NCBI GenBank assembly: GCA_002414665.1
Contig: DIAF01000045.1
Span: 270,967-328,315 of the forward strand
Length of the DNA stretch: 57,349 bases
Source of the DNA: Halieaceae bacterium UBA5085
Lineage (GTDB): Bacteria > Pseudomonadota > Gammaproteobacteria > Pseudomonadales > Halieaceae
Direction of reading: 5' to 3'
Both the position numbers and the translations under genes were made by a program. The notes under the pieces are model-generated. The model was given only the letters and a program-made list of their open reading frames with translations, did not search any database and was not told the DNA's origin. Positions 1 through 8,082 of this stretch are shown piece by piece. Each line of letters starts with the position of its first letter. The first letter of the stretch is position 1.

Positions 1-21
1 CTACCAACTCAAACAGCTCTG

Positions 22-39
22 CCCTCGCGCCATCGAGGG
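22..39. repeat. Short perfect inverted repeat before the first gene
   Basis: CCCTCG (22-27) and CGAGGG (34-39) form a perfect 6-bp stem with a 6-nt loop. No T-run follows, so it does not look like an intrinsic terminator. The right arm contains the only purine-rich Shine-Dalgarno candidate (GAGGG) for the GTG at 50, so a folded hairpin could mask initiation. Short stems like this also arise by chance in high-GC DNA. Confidence 0.3.
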
Positions 40-49
40 TTAAGCGCAG

Positions 50-3000
50 GTGCGGTGGTCAGAAGCGCGTCCACACACCCGATGTTTGTTTGTGGTGAGC
101 CGCTGTGGTATCACAGAATCTCAGACGTCTGATCCAGAGCGCGCAAAGATTAATAAAGACATCTTCAAACACATTCGCAGACTCCGTCACCTTCCAGGGG
201 CTGTCCTTGTTTGCTGGTCGCTGCAGAGTCCGGCGACATATGCTACCGGGTCGCTGCAGGGCTGCGAACGTAGCGAAGTCCCAGGTGCGGTCCACTACGA
301 CTCGGCTTACTTCCGTGAGAGATGGGAGTCGAATCAGTGGTTATTGGTTTACCCGGCGCCAGAAGGTGAGGTGTCGGCAGCCCCTTCGGGGCTGCTCCCG
401 AGGGAGGATCTGGATCGTCTCGCCGCTGACCCGGGCGCTGCCGGAACGCGGCTGATGGAAACGCTGGAGCGGCATCTGTGTCGTCCCCCGCCTGAGCGCT
501 ACACCCTGGACTGGTATACATTTCTGCAGTCCAATCTCGGGGGTAGCGGCGCCGCCTGGCTGACCTTGGCAGCGGGCCAGTTCATCGACGGCGTGCGAGC
601 GTCTAACAAGAGCTGCAACTTCCACTTCGACCGGGAAGGCGAGCTGGTGGGCATCTATTGCCAACTGCTGGCCGCGAAGGATGTCGCCCTGCCTGCGGCA
701 GATTGGCCCGACGAGGCGGATGTGATTCGCGTCGCTGAAGCTGCCTACCTTGCGGACTTACGCAACCTGCCCGGTCCCGGCCAGAAGGTTGAATCCATCG
801 AGCGAGTCTACCGGGGGTCAATCCCGACCCTGATTGCCAGGCATGCCGGTTGCGGTGAGACCGCGGTCAATGCCCGCACACTGGAGGCGCAGTACGGCTG
901 TGATGACTACAGTTGGCCGGAGCGTCCGTACCACGGTATAGCCGAGGGCGAGAGTGTCATACAGCTGCATGACTTGCCGCCGTACTTCGAGGACGGTGTG
1001 TTCGCGTTGGATTCCAGTGGAGGCTTTCTGTTGTCCGGCACTGTCCGGCGTTCCTGGACGGATCACGGTGAACCGATGTTTGAGGTAAAGCATTATCTGC
1101 TTGCCTTTGACAGTGAGGGAGGGCTGCGCTGGCAGCGCCAGCTTGCCTATCCCGACGCGGTGACTGACATCGTTGCCGACGACGATTTCCTCCTCCTGTG
1201 GCAACAGGTGCGTGACCCGGAGGGAAGCGGCCGCGCGGTGTCGCACAAACTGTCTCTGCGTGACGGGGAACCCCTTGAGCCCGAACGGGGGTTCGAGGTG
1301 ACCGCCTTCCGTGGAATCCTGCCGGACGAGACGGGTCAGCGACTCTATACGGTGCACGAGGCCGATGGGCAGTGGCAGATATGGTCCCGGAACCGGGACG
1401 GTGAAATCCTGTGGCGGGCAGATTTGCCGGGGGCCGTCGCGGACAGTGGTCTGTCACTGGTCAATGGGGGCGGCTTGGCGGTGCTGTCCCGGCCCGACGG
1501 GGACGACCCCAGGCGTTACGAGGTGCGTCGTCTCGATCGCGACGGCCAGCTGCTGCACCGGGTCGATATTGCGTCAGCTTCAGCGTCAGCGGATCGGTTC
1601 GATGCCAGCCTGCTTGGTGTGGGAGAAGATCGTGTATTGCTGTTTGCGCATTCAGAGGGGGATGATCGCCGGGGTATCAATGAGCTGCTTGTTTTCGCCA
1701 CCGCGGACGGAGGCTTGCTGCGGCGGCACTTGCTGCCAGAGCATCGGCCTCCAGAATGGCTGCCTGATGGGAGGTTCCTCCATTTCGGTGGTGAAGGTGG
1801 CTGGGCACTGCTGGCTGAAGCCGGTGCGGATGTCCCCTGGCGCCGCCACTTCGGTTTCGGCGTGCGATCACAGCGCATCACCCACGCTGCAGTCGCAGGC
1901 AATGGCAAGCTGGCGTTGCTGGTGAACCTGGAGTACCAGCGCAGCTCATCGCAGACTCCGGATCGCAGAGCTATCCTGCAACTCGACATGGCTACCATGG
2001 GAACACCGGCACGCCCTGCGAATTGCCCTGTTGTAACGTACGATACGCTGCGCAACCTCGAGCTGGCCTTGTGGCGCGACTTCCACCTGCATCCTGCCCC
2101 CAAGCTGATGGATTATCTCCCCGACCCGGACTGTATTGACGTCGACCGGGTGAAGTACCGGGACTTCATGCAGGACCTGCATGATGACCTGACCCGGCGG
2201 GGCTATCGGGCGCCGGGTTTCTTCGTCCACCTTACGGTGGAGTCGGGACAGTCTGGCCTGCGATTCCTGGGCGGCTACGGGGGCAGCTCCGGTGAGGCGG
2301 GCGGCTATCAGCTGCGCGCGCACTTCAGCGACGCTGCCCGGCTGGGAGGCTACCTGCAGGACACGCTGGAGCCCCACGCCCGGGTCATCGCGCGATTGCA
2401 GGATGATTTTCGGGTACATACCGGGGCCGCGTTGAAGCCATCATATCCTGTGGACAATGGGTTTCCGGATCTGGACAGCATTGCTGCGAACATGAAGCGG
2501 GTAGTGGACATGGCGCGCACTGTTCCGTATTCCGACTTTCCTGATTTTGGCGGGTTTGGTGGGTTTGAAGAATCGATCCCGCCAGTGTTGCTGCTGAATG
2601 ATCACGAACTTGTCCCGCTGAGCTACCGGGGCCCGCGTGGTGATGCTCCCATGGCGCTTGCAGAATCCGGCGTCGAGGAGCTGAAAAGCCTGATCTGGAC
2701 GCAGTATCAGAAATATTGGGCAGGGGATTCAGCGGCTTGCGGGCAGGAGCACAGTCGAGAAGACAGCCCCGACGAGCGCCTGAGCGCGGCGCTGTACTGC
2801 GACGATCCCGATCGGATCCGGCAGGCACTGTCGGAGGGGGCCAACCCCCGATCGAGTGCCGACTACACTGGCCGCCCAATTCTGCACCTCGCCGCCCTGG
2901 TCAGTCCCGCCGGGCTGCAGATCCTGATTGATGCCGGCGCTGACCTCCTTATTCGCGACAACCGTGGCAACACCGCCCTGCACTCCGCCGCGCGGCAGGG

Positions 3001-3445
3001 AGCGAGAACTGCGCTGGCGCGATTATCCGCGGATGCAAGGCTGGCCAACGCGAGTGCGTATGACGACGCAACACCGCTGCACCGGGCGGTGTTTGCACCG
3101 GGATTCCCCGCGCCATCGCTGGCGCCCCTGGTGCAGGCGCAAGAGGACATCAATGCGCGCAACATCGATGGCGAAACTGCCCTGCATCTTGCGGTGCATT
3201 CGCCGGAGATCGTGGCCCTGCTACTGGAAGCCGGTGCTGAACCGAATGTGCGGGATGAGCGGGGTGCGACACCACTGCATCGCGCCGCGGCGGTCTGGCT
3301 GGGGGAGAACAGTGTGAGCCTGCTGCTGGCAGCGGGCGCTGACCCGGGCTTACGTGATGAAGATGGCAATACCGCACGGATGATCGCAGAGCAGCGTCGA
3401 TTGCCGGCCAACGTCGGAGTGTTGAAAGGGAGGGGGGCACCTTGA
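50..3445 (+). CDS. Large exported protein with propeller-like middle and C-terminal ankyrin repeats
   Basis: The frame encodes up to 1131 residues. Residues 41-65 look like a signal peptide: a basic H-I-R-R-L-R-H stretch, a hydrophobic core and a P-A-T-Y-A end, so export is likely. Residues about 300-650 carry repeated strand-turn segments with FALDSSGGFLLSG- and LLAFDSEGGLRW-like motifs, as in beta-propeller or PQQ-like repeat proteins. Residues about 650-905 are unassigned. Residues 908-1117 hold roughly six ankyrin repeats (for example GNTALHSAARQG, GETALHLAV, GATPLHRAA). The start is uncertain: a TAA at 41-43 closes the frame, GTG 50 is the first start, and it lies about 40 codons before the signal peptide with no ATG, GTG or TTG just ahead of it. 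The downstream gene overlaps by 4 bp, so the two are probably translated together. Function unknown; a protein-binding scaffold in the envelope is inference. Confidence 0.7.
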   Translation: MRWSEARPHTRCLFVVSRCGITESQTSDPERAKINKDIFKHIRRLRHLPGAVLVCWSLQSPATYATGSLQGCERSEVPGAVHYDSAYFRERWESNQWLLVYPAPEGEVSAAPSGLLPREDLDRLAADPGAAGTRLMETLERHLCRPPPERYTLDWYTFLQSNLGGSGAAWLTLAAGQFIDGVRASNKSCNFHFDREGELVGIYCQLLAAKDVALPAADWPDEADVIRVAEAAYLADLRNLPGPGQKVESIERVYRGSIPTLIARHAGCGETAVNARTLEAQYGCDDYSWPERPYHGIAEGESVIQLHDLPPYFEDGVFALDSSGGFLLSGTVRRSWTDHGEPMFEVKHYLLAFDSEGGLRWQRQLAYPDAVTDIVADDDFLLLWQQVRDPEGSGRAVSHKLSLRDGEPLEPERGFEVTAFRGILPDETGQRLYTVHEADGQWQIWSRNRDGEILWRADLPGAVADSGLSLVNGGGLAVLSRPDGDDPRRYEVRRLDRDGQLLHRVDIASASASADRFDASLLGVGEDRVLLFAHSEGDDRRGINELLVFATADGGLLRRHLLPEHRPPEWLPDGRFLHFGGEGGWALLAEAGADVPWRRHFGFGVRSQRITHAAVAGNGKLALLVNLEYQRSSSQTPDRRAILQLDMATMGTPARPANCPVVTYDTLRNLELALWRDFHLHPAPKLMDYLPDPDCIDVDRVKYRDFMQDLHDDLTRRGYRAPGFFVHLTVESGQSGLRFLGGYGGSSGEAGGYQLRAHFSDAARLGGYLQDTLEPHARVIARLQDDFRVHTGAALKPSYPVDNGFPDLDSIAANMKRVVDMARTVPYSDFPDFGGFGGFEESIPPVLLLNDHELVPLSYRGPRGDAPMALAESGVEELKSLIWTQYQKYWAGDSAACGQEHSREDSPDERLSAALYCDDPDRIRQALSEGANPRSSADYTGRPILHLAALVSPAGLQILIDAGADLLIRDNRGNTALHSAARQGARTALARLSADARLANASAYDDATPLHRAVFAPGFPAPSLAPLVQAQEDINARNIDGETALHLAVHSPEIVALLLEAGAEPNVRDERGATPLHRAAAVWLGENSVSLLLAAGADPGLRDEDGNTARMIAEQRRLPANVGVLKGRGAP

Positions 3446-3882
3446 AGACCAGTGCTGTCTTGCTGGGTATTTTCCTGCTGCTCGAGCCGCTGCTTATTTA
3501 TGCCAGTTCCGGGCCAGGTATCGGCCTCCCACCACGGTACCTACAGCCAGGTTCGATGACGTTTCGCTTGCCCTATGACCTGGCATTCAATGGTGGATGC
3601 CTCATTGACCTGGCGCCCCAGCAGGTACTGCTGGAGTTCGATGTGGACCGGGATGGGCGGGTGTTATCCGTGCAGACACGAGGTTCGGCACCAGCCCACG
3701 AAGCCCTGAACGCACTGCTGCAGGCCGCCCGAGATTTCCGGTTTCCAAAGAAGTTTGTTGAGTGGGAAGCGCTTCCCTACAGCACCGTAGTGGCCTTGCC
3801 CTTGCCCAGTCGCGGCTGTTGGCGCCCGCCATTGCACGAGGATGAACAACGGGGTAGTCGCGGCAAGGATACTCTTTCATGA
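3442..3882 (+). CDS. Small secreted protein with a TonB C-terminal-like domain
   Basis: A 146-residue product with an N-terminal signal peptide (K-T-S-A-V-L-L-G-I-F-L-L-L core, cleavage near Y-A-S). Residues about 55-125 follow the TonB C-terminal pattern: a strand VLLEFDVDRDGRVLSV, a helix holding ALNALLQAARDFRFP, and a final strand YSTVVALPLP. It has no proline-rich linker or membrane anchor, so it is unlikely to be a functional energy transducer. The TTG start overlaps the upstream stop as TTGA and is preceded by a strong AAAGGGAGGGG ribosome site. That coupling suggests it works with the ankyrin protein. Domain assignment is from pattern only. Confidence 0.55.
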   Translation: MKTSAVLLGIFLLLEPLLIYASSGPGIGLPPRYLQPGSMTFRLPYDLAFNGGCLIDLAPQQVLLEFDVDRDGRVLSVQTRGSAPAHEALNALLQAARDFRFPKKFVEWEALPYSTVVALPLPSRGCWRPPLHEDEQRGSRGKDTLS

Positions 3883-3916
3883 GTTGGTGAAGAGATGCTC
3901 GGCTCCTCGTTGACGA

Positions 3917-4195
3917 TCACGGCTGAACCGTTAGTTTTACTCCTAAACCATGCAGGACTTTTACAATCGTCTCGTAGCGAGGCTTGGCGCCCGGGGTCAA
4001 AGCCTTGTATAAACTCTCGCGGCCCAGACCAGTGCTGTTGGCAATCGCGGTCATGCCACGAGCTTTTGCGACGTCGGAAACAGCCGCAAGAAATACGTCT
4101 GGATTTTCGTCTTCCATGGCAGCGGAAAGATACTCTGCAATCATTTCTTCGCTACCCAGATAGTCTGCAGCGTCAAATCGTTTAAGACCACTCAT
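3917..4195 (-). CDS. Antitoxin of a HI1419/HI1420-type toxin-antitoxin pair
   Basis: A 92-residue helix-turn-helix antidote protein. The N-terminus has the family pattern F-D-A-A-D-Y-L-x-x-E-E-M-I-A-E-Y-L, and the C-terminal half forms an HTH (GMTAIANSTGLGRESLYKAL) that would bind DNA and repress its own operon. It follows the toxin and overlaps it by 14 bp, the toxin-first order usual for this subfamily. It most likely neutralises the toxin by direct binding and co-represses transcription at the palindrome at 4505-4522. Its base composition looks lower in GC than the flanking genes, which fits horizontal transfer. Confidence 0.85.
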   Translation of the reverse strand: MSGLKRFDAADYLGSEEMIAEYLSAAMEDENPDVFLAAVSDVAKARGMTAIANSTGLGRESLYKALTPGAKPRYETIVKVLHGLGVKLTVQP

Positions 4196-4496
4196 CTAAG
4201 ATATCCTCGTACTTCCTGGCCAGTGACTTTGCCCGCTCAATGTCCTTCTTCTGGGAGTTCTTTGTGCCACCGCATAGGACCAACAGCAGGACCTTTCCCT
4301 TTTGTTTGAAGTAAATTCTGTACCCGGGACCGTAGTGAATTCGAAACTCGCTCAGTCTCTCCCCGATAGGCTCTACATCTCCAAGGTTTCCAAACTCTGC
4401 GGATCGGATCCGGGCAATAATCTTTGCCTTGGCCCTCAGATCCTTGAGCTTGGCAAGCCAGTCATCGAATTCTTCTGTCCGTTGAATGAAATACAT
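4182..4496 (-). CDS. RelE/ParE-superfamily toxin (Gp49/HigB-like)
   Basis: About 104 residues from the ATG at 4496. Family features are the start MYFIQRTEEFDDWLAKLKD, a central R-I-R-S-A-E-F-G-N-L-G-D motif, the strand pair FRIHYGPGYRIYFKQKGK, and LLLVLCGGTKNSQKKDIERA. Members are usually ribosome-dependent mRNA interferases. The frame stays open upstream to 4571, but this ATG gives the conserved N-terminus. There is no convincing Shine-Dalgarno; instead a promoter whose -10 ends 7 nt before the ATG suggests leaderless translation. It overlaps the antitoxin gene by 14 bp. Confidence 0.85.
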   Translation of the reverse strand: MYFIQRTEEFDDWLAKLKDLRAKAKIIARIRSAEFGNLGDVEPIGERLSEFRIHYGPGYRIYFKQKGKVLLLVLCGGTKNSQKKDIERAKSLARKYEDILDEWS

Positions 4497-4502
4497 GGGG
4501 CA

Positions 4503-4531
4503 ATCGTATCCGTTGGGATACGCTAGCGCAA
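4503..4531 (-). promoter_or_regulatory. Toxin-antitoxin promoter with overlapping operator palindromes
   Basis: On the minus strand TTGCGC (4526-4531) and TACGAT (4503-4508) are separated by exactly 17 bp, a plausible sigma-70 promoter. A perfect inverted repeat CGTATCC-N4-GGATACG occupies 4505-4522, overlapping the -10, and an 8-bp palindrome CGCTAGCG lies at 4521-4528 over the -35. This is the arrangement expected for autorepression by the antitoxin. A start point 7 nt after the -10 falls at the A of the toxin ATG. Confidence 0.55.
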
Positions 4532-4659
4532 GCGGAATTCCTGGGCTCCGGACATGCCAAAACTGTAGCACCGGTACCGCCCGTGGTTTCTTGCAGGCTT
4601 CTCTGATGGAGCAGCCTTGTGGAGCTGCACCCGCTGCGGACGCTATGGATCGACGTTCA

Positions 4660-5892
4660 TCACTCTGCGTTCCCGATTCTGATCACCTTACCCCGCGCCG
4701 GCAGCCCCTCCCGGCAAAACCGCTCCCAGTCCTGCATCAGCAGGCGGCGCTTATCAAGTAACTCCGAACGCGCGTACGCGGCTCGGGTGCTGTCGCTGTT
4801 CACGTGGGCCAGGGCCAGTTCGCAGACTTCGTCGCGGTAGTTTGTATGCTCCTGCGCCCAGGTGCGGAAGGTGGCGCGGAAACCGTGGACAGTTACGTCA
4901 TGCCCAAGCTGCTTGGGTACCTTGCTGACGCTCACATCTGACAGCGGGCCGCCTTTTGTATTGTGAAATAGATATTCGCTGTCCCTGGACAAGGATTCCA
5001 GCAGAGACACTGCGCTGGTGCATAACGGCACCTTGTGAGCCCTGCCGCCCTTCATGCGCTCTGCCGGGATAGTCCAAACCTTTGCGTGAAGATCCACCTC
5101 GTTCCAAGTCGCACCGCGCACTTCCCCGGATCGGGCGGCAGTCAGAATACAGAACTGTAGCGCCTTCGCACTCATGTACTTTTGTTCGGTGAGTCGTTGC
5201 ATAAATGCGGGCATATCCGCCAGCGACAGTGCCTTGTAATGCCTCACGGTCGATACCTTGCCAGGATTGGGCAGCGATAGTGAGAGATTGCCCGCCCACC
5301 GGGCTGGATTGTCGCCGGTTCGCAGGCCCTCGGCGGCAGCCAGATCAAGGATTCGCTCCACGCTGGCCCTCAGTCTGGTCGCCGTCTCGGTCTTTTCCTG
5401 CCAGATCGGCTCCAGCATGCGTACTATGTTTGCGCGCTGAATCTCGCTCACTATCATGTGGCCAATAAAGGGGTAGGCATAGCTCGCAAGCTGATTGGTC
5501 AGCTTTTGGGTTTGCTTGGCGGTTTTGAACTCCCTGCTCTTCTTGGCGATATATCGGGTCGCGACTTGCTTGAAGGTCAAATCCTTTGCCTGAGCGAGTA
5601 TCAGCGCTGATCTGGTAGCACGTTTTTCGGCCAGTGGGTCAATGCCCTGGCTGATCAGTTCCGCGTAGGCACGGGCCTTGTCCCGAGCCATTGCCAGAGT
5701 CACGTCTGGGTAGCCACCCAACCCCATCTCCTGGCGGCGACTGCCCACCGTCTTCTTGAGAATCCATGAGGCGGCCAGGGTAGGAGACACACTCAAGTGC
5801 AGCCCGGCCACGCCGCCGACGGCGTGAAAGCCTGGCGTCAGTGCCTTTCGCTTCAGCTGCAGGGGTGACAGTTCCGGGACCCGTTTTGGCAT
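4660..5892 (-). CDS. Tyrosine recombinase, P4-type integrase
   Basis: About 410 residues from the ATG at 5892; other in-frame starts at 5919 and 5943 are possible. The N-terminus is an arm-type DNA-binding domain of the DUF4102 kind (L-T-P-G-F-H-A-V-G-G-V-A-G-L-H-L, then GGYPDVTLAMARDKARAY). The catalytic domain keeps the recombinase set: Arg in TAARSGEVRG, Lys in MKGGRAHKVPL, HxxR in VHGFRATFR, His in ELALAH, and the nucleophile Tyr in TRAAYARS. The protein looks intact. P4-type integrases usually insert into tRNA or tmRNA ends, but none is visible nearby, and only the toxin-antitoxin pair accompanies it. The element is therefore probably a decayed island, or its other end lies outside the window. 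Confidence 0.92.
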   Translation of the reverse strand: MPKRVPELSPLQLKRKALTPGFHAVGGVAGLHLSVSPTLAASWILKKTVGSRRQEMGLGGYPDVTLAMARDKARAYAELISQGIDPLAEKRATRSALILAQAKDLTFKQVATRYIAKKSREFKTAKQTQKLTNQLASYAYPFIGHMIVSEIQRANIVRMLEPIWQEKTETATRLRASVERILDLAAAEGLRTGDNPARWAGNLSLSLPNPGKVSTVRHYKALSLADMPAFMQRLTEQKYMSAKALQFCILTAARSGEVRGATWNEVDLHAKVWTIPAERMKGGRAHKVPLCTSAVSLLESLSRDSEYLFHNTKGGPLSDVSVSKVPKQLGHDVTVHGFRATFRTWAQEHTNYRDEVCELALAHVNSDSTRAAYARSELLDKRRLLMQDWERFCREGLPARGKVIRIGNAE

Positions 5893-6153
5893 ACCTACGT
5901 CTATACCTACATTAAGCATGTGATCTGATGCTACAGCGTACACCGGGTTGGCACAAGAAAAGAAGAAAAAGGTCTATAAAAATAGGGTTGAATGCGATTC
6001 AATGTCACGGAATGCTACTGCCCAATGGGCGCTGGCGGGGGCACCAATACCCGCATACCCCTTGCAAATCCCCTGTCACCGTATCACTCTCTGCACCGTG
6101 GAATGCCGCTGCACGGCCGTGCAGCGCGGTGGTTTTTTTAGAGGGATGCCCGA
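5893..6153. other. Intergenic region between integrase and slt
   Basis: About 260 bp between divergently transcribed integrase and slt. Near the integrase there is a repeated GTAGGTAT motif (minus strand, 5890-5910), an A-rich tract at about 5955-5985, and an inverted repeat TTGAAT-GCG-ATTCAA at 5988-6002. The last could be an integrase or excisionase site or an attachment core, but no second copy was recognised on the far side of the toxin-antitoxin genes. The slt-proximal part carries the long palindrome described separately. Confidence 0.4.
6094..6139 (+). terminator. Palindrome plus T-run, terminator-like, upstream of slt
   Basis: A perfect 18-bp palindrome, GCTGCACGGCCGTGCAGC, spans 6108-6125. 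Outer arms CACCG (6094-6098) and CGGTG (6127-6131) extend the stem with a bulge, and seven T residues follow at 6133-6139. This resembles a plus-strand intrinsic terminator. No plus-strand gene now ends just upstream, so it may have served the gene that preceded slt before the island inserted, or it may be a regulatory palindrome in the slt leader. Confidence 0.45.
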
Positions 6154-8073
6154 TTGCGGTGGCGGTGTATCGCGAGTGTTCTGGCACTCCAGTATCTGGT
6201 AACAAGCGCGGGTTTACAGGCGTCCAATCTTCCCGCGGATCGTGAGCGCTACAGCGATGCCGTAGTGGCCATAGATCGCGGACAGTGGACCGAGTATCGG
6301 GAGCTGCGCCCGGCGCTCGACACCTATCCCTTGGCCATGTACCTCGACTATTTCGAGCTCAGTCGCAAGCCCAGCGCTGTGCGCCCCGGTGATGCCCGGC
6401 TGTTTTTGCAGCGCAGTGCCGGTACGCCCCTCCCGAACCGGTTTCTGGCGATCTACCTGCTACGGGCCGGTCAGGAACAGCGCTGGGATGATTTCCTCGC
6501 TGTCATGCCCACTGAGCCGAACAGTATCGAGCTCAAGTGCTACTTTTTCCGGGCGAAGCTTGCAGCCGGAGACCCGCTGGCGGCCTGGGAGGGCGCCGAG
6601 CGGCTCTGGGTCCATGGCGAGTCGCGTCCGAAGGCCTGTGATCCGCTGTTCGCTGCCTGGCAGAAAGCGGGCCAGCTGGAGGACGAGGTGGTCTGGGCGC
6701 GGTTGCTGAAAGCCTTCGATGCGAGACAGCGCAGCCTCATGACGTACGTGGCGCGCAAGGGCAGTGATGACCTTCAGCCCTGGTCCGAGCAGCTGCTGCA
6801 GGCCTATGTAAAGCCCGACCAGATGAAGTCCCGGCTCACCCCGAGTGGGAACCCGAAAGCTGCGGACATCGTTGCACACGGCACCGCCTATTTTGCACGT
6901 TACAGGCCAGAGGCGGCGCTGGCGCAGTGGCAGTATTTTCAGGCACGCATGGCATTTTCAGCAGAGCAGCAGGCTCTTGCGGAGCGGGAGCTGGCGCTGC
7001 GCAGCCTGTTCGCGCGCTCTGCGGCCAATCTGGATTGGGTGGAGTCGGCGCTCGCCAGGCTGAACGACGATCTGCTGGTTGAGGTCCGCATGCGCTGGGC
7101 CCTGGAAGAACAGGACTGGCAGGCGCTGGAGGCAAACTTGCAGAAACTCTCCAGCGAAGGCAAGGCGCAACCTGCCTGGCGCTACTGGCGAGCGGTGCTC
7201 TTTGAGCGCAATGGCGACAGGGCGCTGGCTGAGGCGCTGTTCAGGGACCTGGCTGCAGAGCGTGACTACTATGGGTTTCTGGCGGCCGACCGTCTTGCCC
7301 TGCCGTATCAGTTCAACCCCCGGGTTGTGACTCTCCCTCCGGAGCGTATGGCACCGCTGCGCGAGCTGCCTGTGGTGCGCCGCATCGAAGAGCTCTACCA
7401 TCACGACAAGGAAAACCTCGCGCACTCCGAGTGGTTCCAGGTGCTGCAGATGACCACCGCGGAGGAGCAGGTGGAGCTGGCGGCATTGGCCGCTGATCTC
7501 GGTTGGCACCGTATGGCAATCGATGCGGCAAACCGCGCCCAGGCCTGGGATGCCCTGGATCTGCGCTTTCCGCTGCCTTACCGCGACACCTTTGCCCGCA
7601 TGGCGCTACAGCGGGGCGTCGAAACGACCGAGCTCATGGCCATTGCCCGGCGGGAAAGTGCGTTTTACGCCGGTGCGCGGTCGCCGGTGGGTGCTCGTGG
7701 CCTGATGCAGGTCATGCCTGCGACAGGCCGGGAGGTCGCTGCCAGCCTCGGTACGCCGCATACCGACAGTGCGCTGTTCGATGTCGAACACAACCTGTTG
7801 CTTGGCAGCGCCTACTATCGGCAGTTGCTGGACCGTTACGACGGCAATCGGGTGCTGGCGCTGGCGGCCTACAACGCCGGCCCACACCGGGTGACGCGGT
7901 GGCTGAATCCGCAGGATGAAACAGTGCCGGTAGATATCTGGATAGAAACCATCCCGTTCCGGGAAACCCGCAACTACGTGCAGGCGGTGCTCGCTTACAA
8001 CGTGGTATTCCAGTACCAGCTGGGCGCGGCTGGCAGTCTGCTGACCGAACGTGAACGTCAGAGGGCGTACTGA
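6154..8073 (+). CDS. slt: Soluble lytic murein transglycosylase (Slt70 family)
   Basis: 639 residues, the usual Slt70 length. It starts with a signal peptide (C-I-A-S-V-L-A-L-Q-Y-L, cleavage near L-Q-A-S), then a long alpha-superhelical doughnut region of tetratricopeptide-like helices (about 30-480), then the catalytic domain. Catalytic Glu is about residue 501 in RRESAF, followed by GLMQVMPATG and LALAAYNAGPHRV, the three lysozyme-like motifs. The enzyme cleaves the MurNAc-GlcNAc bond in periplasmic peptidoglycan, forming 1,6-anhydro ends. The TTG start at 6154 is chosen because GAGGGA sits 7 nt upstream and it gives the signal peptide. The next gene begins 10 bp after the stop. Confidence 0.95.
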   Translation: MRWRCIASVLALQYLVTSAGLQASNLPADRERYSDAVVAIDRGQWTEYRELRPALDTYPLAMYLDYFELSRKPSAVRPGDARLFLQRSAGTPLPNRFLAIYLLRAGQEQRWDDFLAVMPTEPNSIELKCYFFRAKLAAGDPLAAWEGAERLWVHGESRPKACDPLFAAWQKAGQLEDEVVWARLLKAFDARQRSLMTYVARKGSDDLQPWSEQLLQAYVKPDQMKSRLTPSGNPKAADIVAHGTAYFARYRPEAALAQWQYFQARMAFSAEQQALAERELALRSLFARSAANLDWVESALARLNDDLLVEVRMRWALEEQDWQALEANLQKLSSEGKAQPAWRYWRAVLFERNGDRALAEALFRDLAAERDYYGFLAADRLALPYQFNPRVVTLPPERMAPLRELPVVRRIEELYHHDKENLAHSEWFQVLQMTTAEEQVELAALAADLGWHRMAIDAANRAQAWDALDLRFPLPYRDTFARMALQRGVETTELMAIARRESAFYAGARSPVGARGLMQVMPATGREVAASLGTPHTDSALFDVEHNLLLGSAYYRQLLDRYDGNRVLALAAYNAGPHRVTRWLNPQDETVPVDIWIETIPFRETRNYVQAVLAYNVVFQYQLGAAGSLLTERERQRAY

Positions 8074-8082
8074 GCACATGCG

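Noticed and set aside
3883..6153. Attachment-site duplication flanking the integrase island
   Set aside because: The best visual match between the edges (AGAGATGCTCG against AGAGGGATGCCCG) is imperfect and not convincing.
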